Positions 7,656-15,160 of a stretch of 21,077 nt of DNA are shown piece by piece (position 1 is the first letter of the stretch; each line of letters opens with the position of its first letter). Origin of the DNA: Promethearchaeota archaeon (GTDB lineage Archaea; Asgardarchaeota; Lokiarchaeia; Sigynarchaeales; SOKP01); the NCBI GenBank assembly GCA_014730295.1, contig WJIN01000225.1, positions 1 to 21,077 of the forward strand, written 5' to 3'. Under the pieces are notes generated by a model. That model did no database searches. It was given only the letters and a program-made list of their open reading frames with translations, and was not told the DNA's origin. A program made the position numbers and the translations under genes.

Positions 7656-7873
7656 TTTCCCTATATTTTTTCGTAAATTGAATAAATAAATTCCTATTTA
7701 TTGGAAAATACGCTTTTCCTATTTAATTGAACATATGATTCTATTAAAATTCAATCATTAGATTCTATATAGAAACAATTCTTATTACTTTTAAAGGAGA
7801 GGGGTATGCAAAAATAATAATTCATTATATTATCCCCATGATCCTTAACATCTAAATTCCAAATATTATGATT
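7656..7873. other. AT-rich gap, nothing supported
   Basis: This 218-nt gap lies between two minus-strand genes. I see no short gene, palindrome or RNA signature; an isolated AAAGGAGAGGGG at about 7793-7804 has no coding frame after it. Confidence 0.4.
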
Positions 7874-9370
7874 TTAATTCCATTCTATAGATGAACCTTT
7901 TGTTAGGTATTTAACCTTCAAATTTAGAAACCAACTTAGGATATGGGATATATCAAGAATCAAGGATCTGGTGCCTTCAACCAGTTTAATATTGCGATTA
8001 TCATAGAATGCTAGGAACAATTGGTATATTTCCCCATCACTAGTTTTTTTCTTCAAAGCTCGTATATAATCAATTTTGTTTAATTCAATCCTCTTAATAT
8101 GATTTTTTCTGAAATAGCGTTTATTTTTCTTACAAAGATCATTTTGAATATCAAAGGAATAGATAATTTTCAAATTTCTAAGATAAAGCCATTGAATAAG
8201 GCTTATGATAATAATTATTATGTTGATTAAGGTAAATATCAAAATTGTTATCCACTGCCCAACAATGATTAGAAGAGAGCTGTCTATAAAGAGAAATACT
8301 AGAATTGAATTGATTATAAATACCAATAAAAAGGCTGTTAAACCCACTTTTATCAATAAGTTCGTACTTTTATAAATTTCTATTCTTAGTATACGCCCCT
8401 TTTTAAGATTTATTTCTATTGCATCTAAAATGGAATATTTTTTTATTCTGTATGTTGATTTTCCGTTTTCTATTTCTATAAAACCGACATAACCAGTTTT
8501 CTCTTTATAGTTTTTCCTATATTTCTCTTTCTCATTAATAACTCGTAAATGGTCCACCACATCATCAAGATCAGTTATTTCTTTTTTATTGACCCTTAAC
8601 TTAGATACTAAGCTCGAATATTCTGTGTCTAATAGTTCATCTTTTCTCTTATAATATTTCCTAAGCTTTTCGGTGAGCTTCTTATCAATAATTGCTATTA
8701 TTAAGATAGTAATAAAATAATACCCGACTACATAAACTCCGTAATATAAGACCATAATATAGTCTTGAGACTCTTCTAAGACAACAATCAAGGTTCCAAT
8801 TAACCCTAAAACAATCATAAACCCCAAAAATACCAATAAAATTCTTAATCTAAAAGCTCTTTTTTTGGATTGTTCTTTATTGAAATTGATAAATTCATTT
8901 TGCGTAAAATTAAACAGAGCAAGGATCCTCACTTTAATCCTGTCTTTAATCGTAGTCCCAATTACTTTCACTTCATCATTTCTCCTTACTCTGAGTGACT
9001 TTTCTGAATCTGTATAACAATTCCATTCAACTCTGGAAGGTGTCTTTAAGATAAAGCTGTAAATACCCTGATCTCCAGTATTAAACTCATTTCTTTTGTT
9101 AGATCTTACTCTAATGACTTTCCCCTCATATATGTCTATATTATTTCCAAATTCTTTCCGAACAACAATATATATTAAGACTCCAATAATTCCTGCAATA
9201 ACAATAAATATTGGCCATTTTAATTGAACCGCATATCTTCTCTTTAAATCCTCGTAAACCCAAGCCGCTAAATAGATATGCGTTGACAAACCTCCAAATA
9301 TTATAAATAACAGAAAAGGCAGACTTAAATATTCCCAAATAGCAGAATATTGAGATAAAAGATATAACAT
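7874..9370 (-). CDS. Six-TM membrane protein with OB-like insert, unknown function
   Basis: I do not recognise this 498-residue protein. Hydrophobic helices lie at about 14-38, 52-70, 173-197, 204-228, 334-361 and 365-396, in three hairpins. Between helices 2 and 3 (about 78-155) is a strand-rich region (YEGKVIRVRS, then NDEVKVIGTTIKDRIKVRIL) that looks like an OB-fold or NfeD-like barrel. A charged helical region (230-290) follows helix 4. After helix 6 there is a further beta-rich cytosolic domain of about 100 residues. The overall plan, TM hairpins alternating with beta domains, recalls the protein at 18474-20336, although sequence similarity is not obvious. A TATA-like CTATATAATC sits about 35 nt before the ATG. 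It is divergent from the AOR gene, so the two may share a control region. Confidence 0.7.
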   Translation of the reverse strand: MLYLLSQYSAIWEYLSLPFLLFIIFGGLSTHIYLAAWVYEDLKRRYAVQLKWPIFIVIAGIIGVLIYIVVRKEFGNNIDIYEGKVIRVRSNKRNEFNTGDQGIYSFILKTPSRVEWNCYTDSEKSLRVRRNDEVKVIGTTIKDRIKVRILALFNFTQNEFINFNKEQSKKRAFRLRILLVFLGFMIVLGLIGTLIVVLEESQDYIMVLYYGVYVVGYYFITILIIAIIDKKLTEKLRKYYKRKDELLDTEYSSLVSKLRVNKKEITDLDDVVDHLRVINEKEKYRKNYKEKTGYVGFIEIENGKSTYRIKKYSILDAIEINLKKGRILRIEIYKSTNLLIKVGLTAFLLVFIINSILVFLFIDSSLLIIVGQWITILIFTLINIIIIIISLIQWLYLRNLKIIYSFDIQNDLCKKNKRYFRKNHIKRIELNKIDYIRALKKKTSDGEIYQLFLAFYDNRNIKLVEGTRSLILDISHILSWFLNLKVKYLTKGSSIEWN

Positions 9371-9490
9371 AATACTCTATTGCGGTAAGTTGGATAATAA
9401 GATTATATAGTAATTTTTATGATTCTCAGCCTTTTAATTGTTTTGGCATAGACTTCTATATAATAAGTACTGATAAAACCAAACATAAAA

Positions 9491-9500
9491 GTTTTAAAAT
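9491..9500 (+). promoter_or_regulatory. TATA-like box for the AOR gene
   Basis: GTTTTAAAAT is centred about 26 nt before the ATG at 9521. No Shine-Dalgarno lies between, which suggests a leaderless transcript and supports ATG 9521 over the upstream TTG at 9503. Confidence 0.45.
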
Positions 9501-9520
9501 TTTTGTTAACGATCCTATAC

Positions 9521-11395
9521 ATGGGGTCAAGTATTACTTCTCAAATTCTAAGGGTTGATTTATCACACGAACAAATTTCAATTGAAAATCCCGAGGATAT
9601 CTTTTATCGGCGCTATTTCGGAGGGCAAGGATTTATCTCATACTACTTATTAAACGAGTTAGAAAAAGGAATAGATCCTCTTGGTCCGAAAAATAAGCTT
9701 ATTTTCGCTGCGGGGCCGATAACGGGGGTTCCAATCGCAGGTACGGGGAGACATGCGGTAGGAGGGAAGTCCCCTTTAACTGGAGGGTATGGACAAGCAG
9801 AAGTCGGAGGTTTTTGGGGTACCGAATTGAAAAAAGCTGGGTTTGATTGCGTTATCATTGAAGGTAAAACAAAAGATCCACTCTACCTCTGGATTAAGGA
9901 TGGCGAAGCTGAGCTGAGAGACGCGAGCCACCTTTGGGGAAAAGTCACAGGTGAGGTGCAAGATCAGCTGAAAAAGGATCATGAAGAAAAATTACTCCGA
10001 GTCGCGCAAATAGGCCCAGGGGGAGAGAAATTAGTTCGCTATGCGTGTATTATCAATGATCTGAGAGATGCTGCAGGGCGTAATGGTCTAGGAGCGGTTA
10101 TGGGCTCAAAACAATTAAAAGCGATTGCGGTGCGAGGCACGAAAAAACTTGAAATCAACTCAAATGAAAGACTTAAAGAAATTCGAAAGTATTTTAATGA
10201 AAAATTGCTAAAACCTTATACTGAGATATTTAAATACGGAACTCCGGTAAGTGGAACGATGCAGCAATTCGTCGAGGTGGGAAATCTACCGATTAGAAAC
10301 TTTCGCGATGGAACATTTGATGCGGATGGATTGGATCCGAGGTATGTTGATGAAGAGGTGGATCTTAAAAAAGAAGGGTGTTATGCCTGTCCATTACGTT
10401 GCAAAAAAGTGGTGACTGTAGATGATAAGTGGGAGTATGATTCAAATTATGGGGGCCCCGAATATGAGACTCTCGCGGCATTTGGTTCTAACTGTGGAAT
10501 TAATGATTTTGAAGCAATTAGTAAAGCGAACGAGCTGTGCAATAAATATTCTGTGGATACTATTTCTGCTGGAGTTACGATAGGATGCGCGATGGAATGT
10601 TTTGAGAACGGACTCTTGACCACGGAAGATACGGATGGTATTGAATTGACCTTTGGCAATGTGGATGCGATGATCAAAACACTCGAAAAAATATGTAAAC
10701 GAGAGGGATTTGGTGATATGCTTGCCGAGGGTACTAAGAAAATTTCCGAACATTTGGGCGATAGTGTGGAGAAATATGCAATACAAGTGAAAGGACAAGA
10801 ATTACCGATGCATGAACCCCGCCTAAAACAAGCCTTAGGGGTTGGTTATGCAATTTCTCCGACTGGGGCGGACCATATGCACAATTTGCATGATACTGCG
10901 ATTAGTAATAAAGCTAGCGTGAAATCATTTAATTCATTGGGCATCTTAGAACCATTAGCGTTAGACGACTTAGGACCGAAAAAGATGCGAGCATTAATGT
11001 ATCATATGAATAAACGGATGATGGAAAATTGTCTGGTTATGTGTTTCTTTATCCCATGGGATTTGCACTACCTAAATGGGATCGTTCGGGCCGGGACTGG
11101 GATGAATACAACGTGCTGGGAATTAATGAAATTGGGTGAACGAGTAACTACATTGTCACGGATCTATAATTTACGAGAGGGATTGGGTAAGAAAGACGAT
11201 ATGCTTCCAGAGCGCTTTTTCGAGCCAACCACTTCTGGTGTTCTCTCTGAAACTGCTATAGACAAGGATAAATTTATAAAAGCCCGAGAAATCTATTACC
11301 AAATGATGGGTTGGGACACGGAGGGTGTGCCTACAGAAATCAAACTTGCTGAACTCGATATCAGTTGGGCAGCAGAGCATATTCCTAAGTTTTAA
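9521..11395 (+). CDS. aor: Tungsten-type aldehyde:ferredoxin oxidoreductase family protein
   Basis: The 624-residue protein matches the AOR family over its length. The N-terminal domain has GTGRHAVGGKSPLTGGYGQ and FWGTELKKAGFDCVIIEG. AAGRNGLGAVMGSKQLKAIA follows near 184-203. The cluster motif C-x2-C-x3-C falls at 287, 290 and 294, almost exactly as in Pyrococcus furiosus AOR (288, 291, 295), with the fourth cysteine probably at 508 in CLVMCFF. GPEYETLAAFGSNCGI and KGQELPMHEPR are further family blocks. The enzymes hold a tungsten bis-pterin and one [4Fe-4S] cluster and oxidise aldehydes to acids with ferredoxin as acceptor. Which subfamily (AOR, FOR, GOR or other) is not decided here. The start at 9521 is chosen because of the TATA-like box and because the preceding TTG adds only six atypical residues. 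Flavodoxin and polyferredoxin genes downstream are candidate electron partners. Confidence 0.95.
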   Translation: MGSSITSQILRVDLSHEQISIENPEDIFYRRYFGGQGFISYYLLNELEKGIDPLGPKNKLIFAAGPITGVPIAGTGRHAVGGKSPLTGGYGQAEVGGFWGTELKKAGFDCVIIEGKTKDPLYLWIKDGEAELRDASHLWGKVTGEVQDQLKKDHEEKLLRVAQIGPGGEKLVRYACIINDLRDAAGRNGLGAVMGSKQLKAIAVRGTKKLEINSNERLKEIRKYFNEKLLKPYTEIFKYGTPVSGTMQQFVEVGNLPIRNFRDGTFDADGLDPRYVDEEVDLKKEGCYACPLRCKKVVTVDDKWEYDSNYGGPEYETLAAFGSNCGINDFEAISKANELCNKYSVDTISAGVTIGCAMECFENGLLTTEDTDGIELTFGNVDAMIKTLEKICKREGFGDMLAEGTKKISEHLGDSVEKYAIQVKGQELPMHEPRLKQALGVGYAISPTGADHMHNLHDTAISNKASVKSFNSLGILEPLALDDLGPKKMRALMYHMNKRMMENCLVMCFFIPWDLHYLNGIVRAGTGMNTTCWELMKLGERVTTLSRIYNLREGLGKKDDMLPERFFEPTTSGVLSETAIDKDKFIKAREIYYQMMGWDTEGVPTEIKLAELDISWAAEHIPKF

Positions 11396-11398
11396 AGT

Positions 11399-11411
11399 TT
11401 TACTTTTTTGA
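11399..11411 (+). terminator. Oligo-T terminator after AOR
   Basis: GTTTTACTTTTTTG follows the AOR stop within a few bases. Archaeal RNA polymerase can terminate on such T-runs without a hairpin. Confidence 0.4.
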
Positions 11412-11518
11412 AGCCTTATCTAAGCAATCTTCTAATTTTTAAACAATTAATATCCACATTTTTGAAATCTTACTAAATCCTATTCTATTTTTTCATACAA
11501 AACAGTTTATTTTAAATA

Positions 11519-11611
11519 TGACCGATAGTCAAATTATGACCAAAAGTTTAAATAGTAATTTTACTTTATAACAAATAATGACCCTTGGTCTAGTATCTGA
11601 ACTATCAGTCA
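11519..11611 (+). promoter_or_regulatory. Cluster of palindromic operator-like sites upstream of the TetR gene
   Basis: Three 13-bp sites fit TGACC-N3-GGTCA: TGACCGATAGTCA (11519-11531), TGACCAAAAGTTT (11537-11549, weaker right half) and TGACCCTTGGTCT (11579-11591). A fourth, TGAACTATCAGTCA (11598-11611), is the reverse complement of the first with one extra A and one change. The first two are 18 bp apart and lie upstream of the TATA-like box. The last two lie at and after the expected transcription start, where a repressor would block the polymerase. Autoregulation by the adjacent TetR protein is the natural inference. Confidence 0.6.
11563..11571 (+). promoter_or_regulatory. TATA-like box for the TetR-flavodoxin-polyferredoxin operon
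   Basis: CTTTATAAC lies between operator-like sites 2 and 3. Transcription would start near 11592, inside or next to site 3, leaving a leader of about 40 nt with a Shine-Dalgarno. Confidence 0.45.
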
Positions 11612-11633
11612 ATTTACTAATAGGTGAATCAAA

Positions 11634-12338
11634 TTGAACACAAATAAATCTAACGAAGAAGTGAAGAAGACTCGAAAAGAGAGACAACGAGAACGACATC
11701 GAAATGAAATTATTGAAGCAGCTGAACGATTATTCCTCTCTCAAGGCTTTGAAAACACCACTATGAAAGAAATCGCACAAAGCGCAGAATTCGCCAAAGG
11801 AACGCTCTATAACTATTTTGAATCAAAAGAGGATCTTTATCTGGCAATAGGAACAAACGCCTATGATATATTGATCCAGATTACTTCAGAATTTATTAAC
11901 AAGAAAGAACCAGGAATAGGACAACTCATGGCCGTGGGATACGCCTATTATGAATTTACCAAAACCCATCCTGGGTATGCTTCCATCTTTCATGATATTT
12001 CGATTCGAATACCAGAATTATCTAAAAAGAAACCAAAAAATTACACGAAAGCAGAGAAAGAATATTTCGGGCAAGCGGGAAAATACAGAGACCTCTTCAT
12101 AGAAGTAATAGGGAAAGCTGTTAAAAACAAAAAAATACGCTCGGATATTGATCCAATGATGATCGGCATCACTTTATCAAGTCTTTCAAGCGGATTAATT
12201 AAAGAACTCGAGCAGAGCAGAGACTTTTTGGAAAGAATGAAATTTGATGCTGATGATATAATTGGATTTGTTTTTAGTATGATAGCTGACGGCTTAAAAC
12301 CAAGGGAAAACGAAAAAAAACTAAAAGAAGAGGTGTAA
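11634..12338 (+). CDS. TetR/AcrR-family transcriptional regulator
   Basis: The 234-residue protein has a classic N-terminal TetR helix-turn-helix at about 20-66: RNEIIEAAERLFLSQGFENT, then TMKEIAQSAEFAKGTLYNYF and ESKEDLYLA. The C-terminal two thirds are helical and variable, as expected of the ligand and dimer domain. The start is a TTG, supported by AGGTGA at 11622-11627 six nt before it and by the helix-turn-helix position. It is the first gene of a compact operon; the flavodoxin begins three nt after its stop. Palindromic sites immediately upstream fit autorepression. The ligand is unknown; an aldehyde, quinone or redox-active compound would fit the partner genes, but that is inference. 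Confidence 0.93.
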   Translation: MNTNKSNEEVKKTRKERQRERHRNEIIEAAERLFLSQGFENTTMKEIAQSAEFAKGTLYNYFESKEDLYLAIGTNAYDILIQITSEFINKKEPGIGQLMAVGYAYYEFTKTHPGYASIFHDISIRIPELSKKKPKNYTKAEKEYFGQAGKYRDLFIEVIGKAVKNKKIRSDIDPMMIGITLSSLSSGLIKELEQSRDFLERMKFDADDIIGFVFSMIADGLKPRENEKKLKEEV

Positions 12339-12341
12339 ATT

Positions 12342-12854
12342 ATGGGAAAAATATTAGTGGTGTATTACTCGCTGACTGGAAACACTAAATTTGTTGCTGA
12401 ACACATAGCTAGTGAAATAAATGCGGATATTGAAGAGGTGAAACCAGTCAAAGATCTCGACCCAGATAGTGGATCTAAATATTTCTGGGGCGGAATGAAG
12501 GCAAAGATGAAGTCTAAACCGAAATTGGAGGATTTAACGTATAATCCATTAGACTATGATGTAGTTATTCTGGGGACACCAGTATGGGCGTGGACCCTTT
12601 CGCCTCCCATTCGATCCTACTGCTCAGATTTCAATCTTGAAGGTAAAAAGATTGCCTTATTTACCAGTAGTAGCGGGAATGGGGTTAAAGCTATGGAAAG
12701 GTTTAAGAGATTCATGGATAAAAGCATTATTATAGGTGAAAATCGCTTTAAAGATCCGTTAACTAATGACCCCGAGCAAGCAAAAAGTCAAGCAATTACT
12801 TGGGTGAATGAACTAATGAATGTGATAGAACAAAACAATCATACTGAAAAATAA
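12342..12854 (+). CDS. Flavodoxin-family protein
   Basis: The 170-residue protein opens with KILVVYYSLTGNTKFVAEHI, the flavodoxin first strand and FMN-phosphate loop (SLTGNTK, residues 10-16). DYDVVILGTPVWAWTLSPPI near 71-90 is the second FMN-contacting loop with its aromatic, and GKKIALFTSSSGNG near 103-116 the third. The length fits short or NADPH-dependent-FMN-like flavodoxins. It would carry one or two electrons at low potential in the cytoplasm. It sits between the TetR gene (three-nt gap, Shine-Dalgarno AGAGGTG inside the TetR end) and the membrane polyferredoxin, so all three should be co-transcribed. An electron shuttle between the membrane protein and soluble oxidoreductases is the likely role. 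Confidence 0.92.
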   Translation: MGKILVVYYSLTGNTKFVAEHIASEINADIEEVKPVKDLDPDSGSKYFWGGMKAKMKSKPKLEDLTYNPLDYDVVILGTPVWAWTLSPPIRSYCSDFNLEGKKIALFTSSSGNGVKAMERFKRFMDKSIIIGENRFKDPLTNDPEQAKSQAITWVNELMNVIEQNNHTEK

Positions 12855-12868
12855 AAGTGATGATGAAA

Positions 12869-13711
12869 ATGGGAACAAACAAGAAATTAACTAAGTTCAG
12901 AAAAATCCTGATATATTTTTGGATGATGGTCCTTCCTATAACGTTTAATTGGATGTCTCCAGTTTTAATTATTATGGGAGGATTTGAGGGGTATATCACC
13001 ATGAGTTTTGTGGTTTTTAGTGCATGGTTTATATCATCATTGTTTCTAGGAAGGGCATATTGTGGGTATGCATGTCAATGGGGCGCTGCCCAAGAAGTTT
13101 TGGGAGATGTGGTGCCAAAAAAACTCGACCCGAGCAAAAAGAAGCGAAATCGAAAGATTAAATATGGTGTCTTTGTAGTATGGATTCTTTTTGTTATCTT
13201 GGGTCCAATATTAGCGGGGGGATTTATCAACGGAATCAATATCTTCTATCCTGGTGAAGTCTCCGATCCGCTCAGCTTAATTTCATTTGACCCGAGCGCG
13301 ATTGGGCAGTTGATCTTCTATTTTGGAATCTTAGGGAGCGTGGTCGTTCTTTTTGTCCTTGTTGGAGGGCAACGTGCGTTTTGTAATTATGCATGTCCGA
13401 TGAGCGTTTTAGGAATAATTGGAACAAAAATAATGAATGTTTTGAAATATCCGGGATTACATCTGGAGGCAGATAAGGGAGAATGCACCCAATGTAAACA
13501 ATGTTCGAAAGCATGTGTGATGAGTCTTAATGTACATGATTTAGTCCAAAGTGAGTGTATGTACGATCCTGATTGTATTTTATGTGGATCATGTGTGTCC
13601 ACGTGTCCTCAAGATGTTATCAGTTATTCATGGGCATGGAAAACGAGAATTCACTCTAAAAAAGAGAAACCTTTTAAAGAACTTGTAAATATTGAACACC
13701 CGCAATATTAA
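12869..13711 (+). CDS. NapH/CcoG-type membrane polyferredoxin (4Fe-4S)
   Basis: From this start the protein is 280 residues. It has about four hydrophobic helices (near 9-29, 43-61, 99-119 and 148-167). Two C-x3-C motifs follow the second and fourth helices: GRAYCGYACQWG and RAFCNYACPMS, the hallmark of NapH/NosR/CcoG-like proteins. After the last helix are two ferredoxin-type sets, CTQCKQCSKAC and CILCGSCVSTCP. The protein should accept and pass electrons at the inner face of the membrane. The frame also offers GTG 12857 and ATGs at 12860 and 12863. I prefer ATG 12869 because GTGAT at 12857-12861 then serves as Shine-Dalgarno seven nt before it. It is the last gene of the TetR operon, with flavodoxin as probable partner; the electron sink or source is unknown. 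Confidence 0.9.
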   Translation: MGTNKKLTKFRKILIYFWMMVLPITFNWMSPVLIIMGGFEGYITMSFVVFSAWFISSLFLGRAYCGYACQWGAAQEVLGDVVPKKLDPSKKKRNRKIKYGVFVVWILFVILGPILAGGFINGINIFYPGEVSDPLSLISFDPSAIGQLIFYFGILGSVVVLFVLVGGQRAFCNYACPMSVLGIIGTKIMNVLKYPGLHLEADKGECTQCKQCSKACVMSLNVHDLVQSECMYDPDCILCGSCVSTCPQDVISYSWAWKTRIHSKKEKPFKELVNIEHPQY

Positions 13712-13721
13712 GGTATAAAAA

Positions 13722-13749
13722 TTTCCTTTTTCTTACTCTATTTTTTCTA
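13722..13749 (+). terminator. T-rich terminator between convergent genes
   Basis: The 79-nt gap between the polyferredoxin stop and the oppositely oriented 7TM-longin gene holds T-runs (CTTTTTC, ATTTTTTC), suitable as an archaeal oligo-T terminator. No hairpin is evident. Confidence 0.4.
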
Positions 13750-13790
13750 TAATTAATTATCTATGATTATCTATATAATTGGTTGGAAAT

Positions 13791-14912
13791 TCACTTATCA
13801 AGAACCACCAAGTGATTTTTTTTAATTTTAAGGAATGGGAAATGCTCTTTAATTAATTTATTGCTCTCTTGAAATCTTCCAAGATGTTTTGTTTTGGATT
13901 CTAATTCGGATTTAAATTTTTCTTCAAATCTAATTACAAATCGTTCGAGTGCTCGGGTTAACATCGCAGTGGGATGATGTGTCACGAACGCAAATAATAA
14001 TTCTTTTTTAGAACGAATCAAGATGGACGCTTCTTTTCCCGAAACATTTTCAATAGAGCTCGGGGATTTTAAAACATCTTCATAGACATAATTTACATTG
14101 GAGATGAACCCAGAGAAAAAGCTTTCATTGATTTCAATATCTTTCTTGGATTCGAATTCTGCAGTATAAAGCGCGATTCCATTTTTATGAGTAATCATCA
14201 GCAAAAAGTGGTCGTGAGGCAATCGATAAATGTAATCTATATCTCTGAGATATGTAATCATAAACAGAAGTAAACCAATCATCGGAAAAAAGTTAATAAA
14301 AGCTCTAACTGAGTCTGGCCAGATGCGAATATAATATAATAAGGTGATGGTATCATACACAGAATTTAAAATAAAGCCTAGTGAACCTATAAAAAGACCG
14401 GAAATGAATCCGAACACTTGTTTTTCTTTGGTATATTTATAAATTTTGTAATAGGTTGCGATCCCAAAAAACAAAAATACATAGAGCGCAGAAATATTAA
14501 ACCCCACTCCTTCCAAAATCCAAGAAATTATTAATATTTCCTCAGAAATTGAGGAACTCAAAACTATAAATAAAAGCGCAATTATTTGGGTAATTAAAAG
14601 ACCATACATAAACATTAACCTCGACGTTTTTGGTTTCATTTCAGAGATATCTTCAAGGAATAAATAGAAGAAGAAAAATTGTAGACCATAAAAGAATAAT
14701 TGAAGAAGTAAGAAATAATTAAAACTCTGAAAAAAGGTTGTACTGCTGCTAAAAATCGCAAAAAAACCTCCAAACACTCCAAATATTAGATTTATTAATA
14801 AATATGGCGCTGGACGATGCTTTCGAGTGGTCTTATGAATAAAGAACCCTAAAAGTATGAGATAAAACCCTACTATCAAAATATTAATGATTAAATCCAT
14901 ACTAATATCCAC
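13791..14912 (-). CDS. Seven-transmembrane protein with C-terminal longin/roadblock-like domain (paralogue 3)
   Basis: This 373-residue relative of the proteins at 732-1856 and 2017-3135 has seven hydrophobic segments and then a cytosolic domain starting RLPHDHFLLMITHKNGIALY. SGFISNVNYVYEDVLKSPSS, RALERFVIRFEEKFKSELES and the terminal FPFLKI align closely with the others. TTRKHRPAPYL after TM1 matches paralogue 2. The segment between TM6 and TM7 differs: DYIGFFSTLP and the IGxLGD turn are replaced by DTITLLYYIRIW and a different loop, so the sensing face may have another ligand. The frame extends to GTG 14924. A GTG at 14912 is preferred because AGGTGA (14921-14926) then lies eight nt before it, and the first residues then align with paralogue 2. 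It is 10 kb from the GTPase cluster, so it may serve another partner. Confidence 0.83.
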   Translation of the reverse strand: MDISMDLIINILIVGFYLILLGFFIHKTTRKHRPAPYLLINLIFGVFGGFFAIFSSSTTFFQSFNYFLLLQLFFYGLQFFFFYLFLEDISEMKPKTSRLMFMYGLLITQIIALLFIVLSSSISEEILIISWILEGVGFNISALYVFLFFGIATYYKIYKYTKEKQVFGFISGLFIGSLGFILNSVYDTITLLYYIRIWPDSVRAFINFFPMIGLLLFMITYLRDIDYIYRLPHDHFLLMITHKNGIALYTAEFESKKDIEINESFFSGFISNVNYVYEDVLKSPSSIENVSGKEASILIRSKKELLFAFVTHHPTAMLTRALERFVIRFEEKFKSELESKTKHLGRFQESNKLIKEHFPFLKIKKNHLVVLDK

Positions 14913-14920
14913 TCTGATCA

Positions 14921-14926
14921 TCACCT
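14921..14926 (-). promoter_or_regulatory. Shine-Dalgarno deciding the start of 7TM-longin paralogue 3
   Basis: AGGTGA on the minus strand precedes GTG 14912 by eight nt and overlaps the upstream in-frame GTG 14924, making the latter unlikely as a start. Confidence 0.55.
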
Positions 14927-15160
14927 ATCATAACTAATTGACTTAGAAATTATTGAAAATTAGAACATATTCCTCTAATTCATCTAATCCCATATTTAAA
15001 TAAGGTGCTCTTAGTATTAAAATGCTCAGAATTCCTTATCTTCAAGGGACTTATGTGAAAAAACCAAATTCTCATTTTAGAGGGGATTTAGCTATTATAA
15101 ATTAAATGATTTGAATGGATTATTAAAATAAACTTTAAAATAAATGAGGTCTAATTCAAT

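Noticed and set aside
10442..10798. Antisense frames of 118 and 76 codons within AOR
   Set aside because: They mirror conserved AOR coding sequence and show no recognisable protein.
12796..13002. Antisense frame across the flavodoxin-polyferredoxin junction
   Set aside because: It overlaps two clear plus-strand genes and is explained by their composition.
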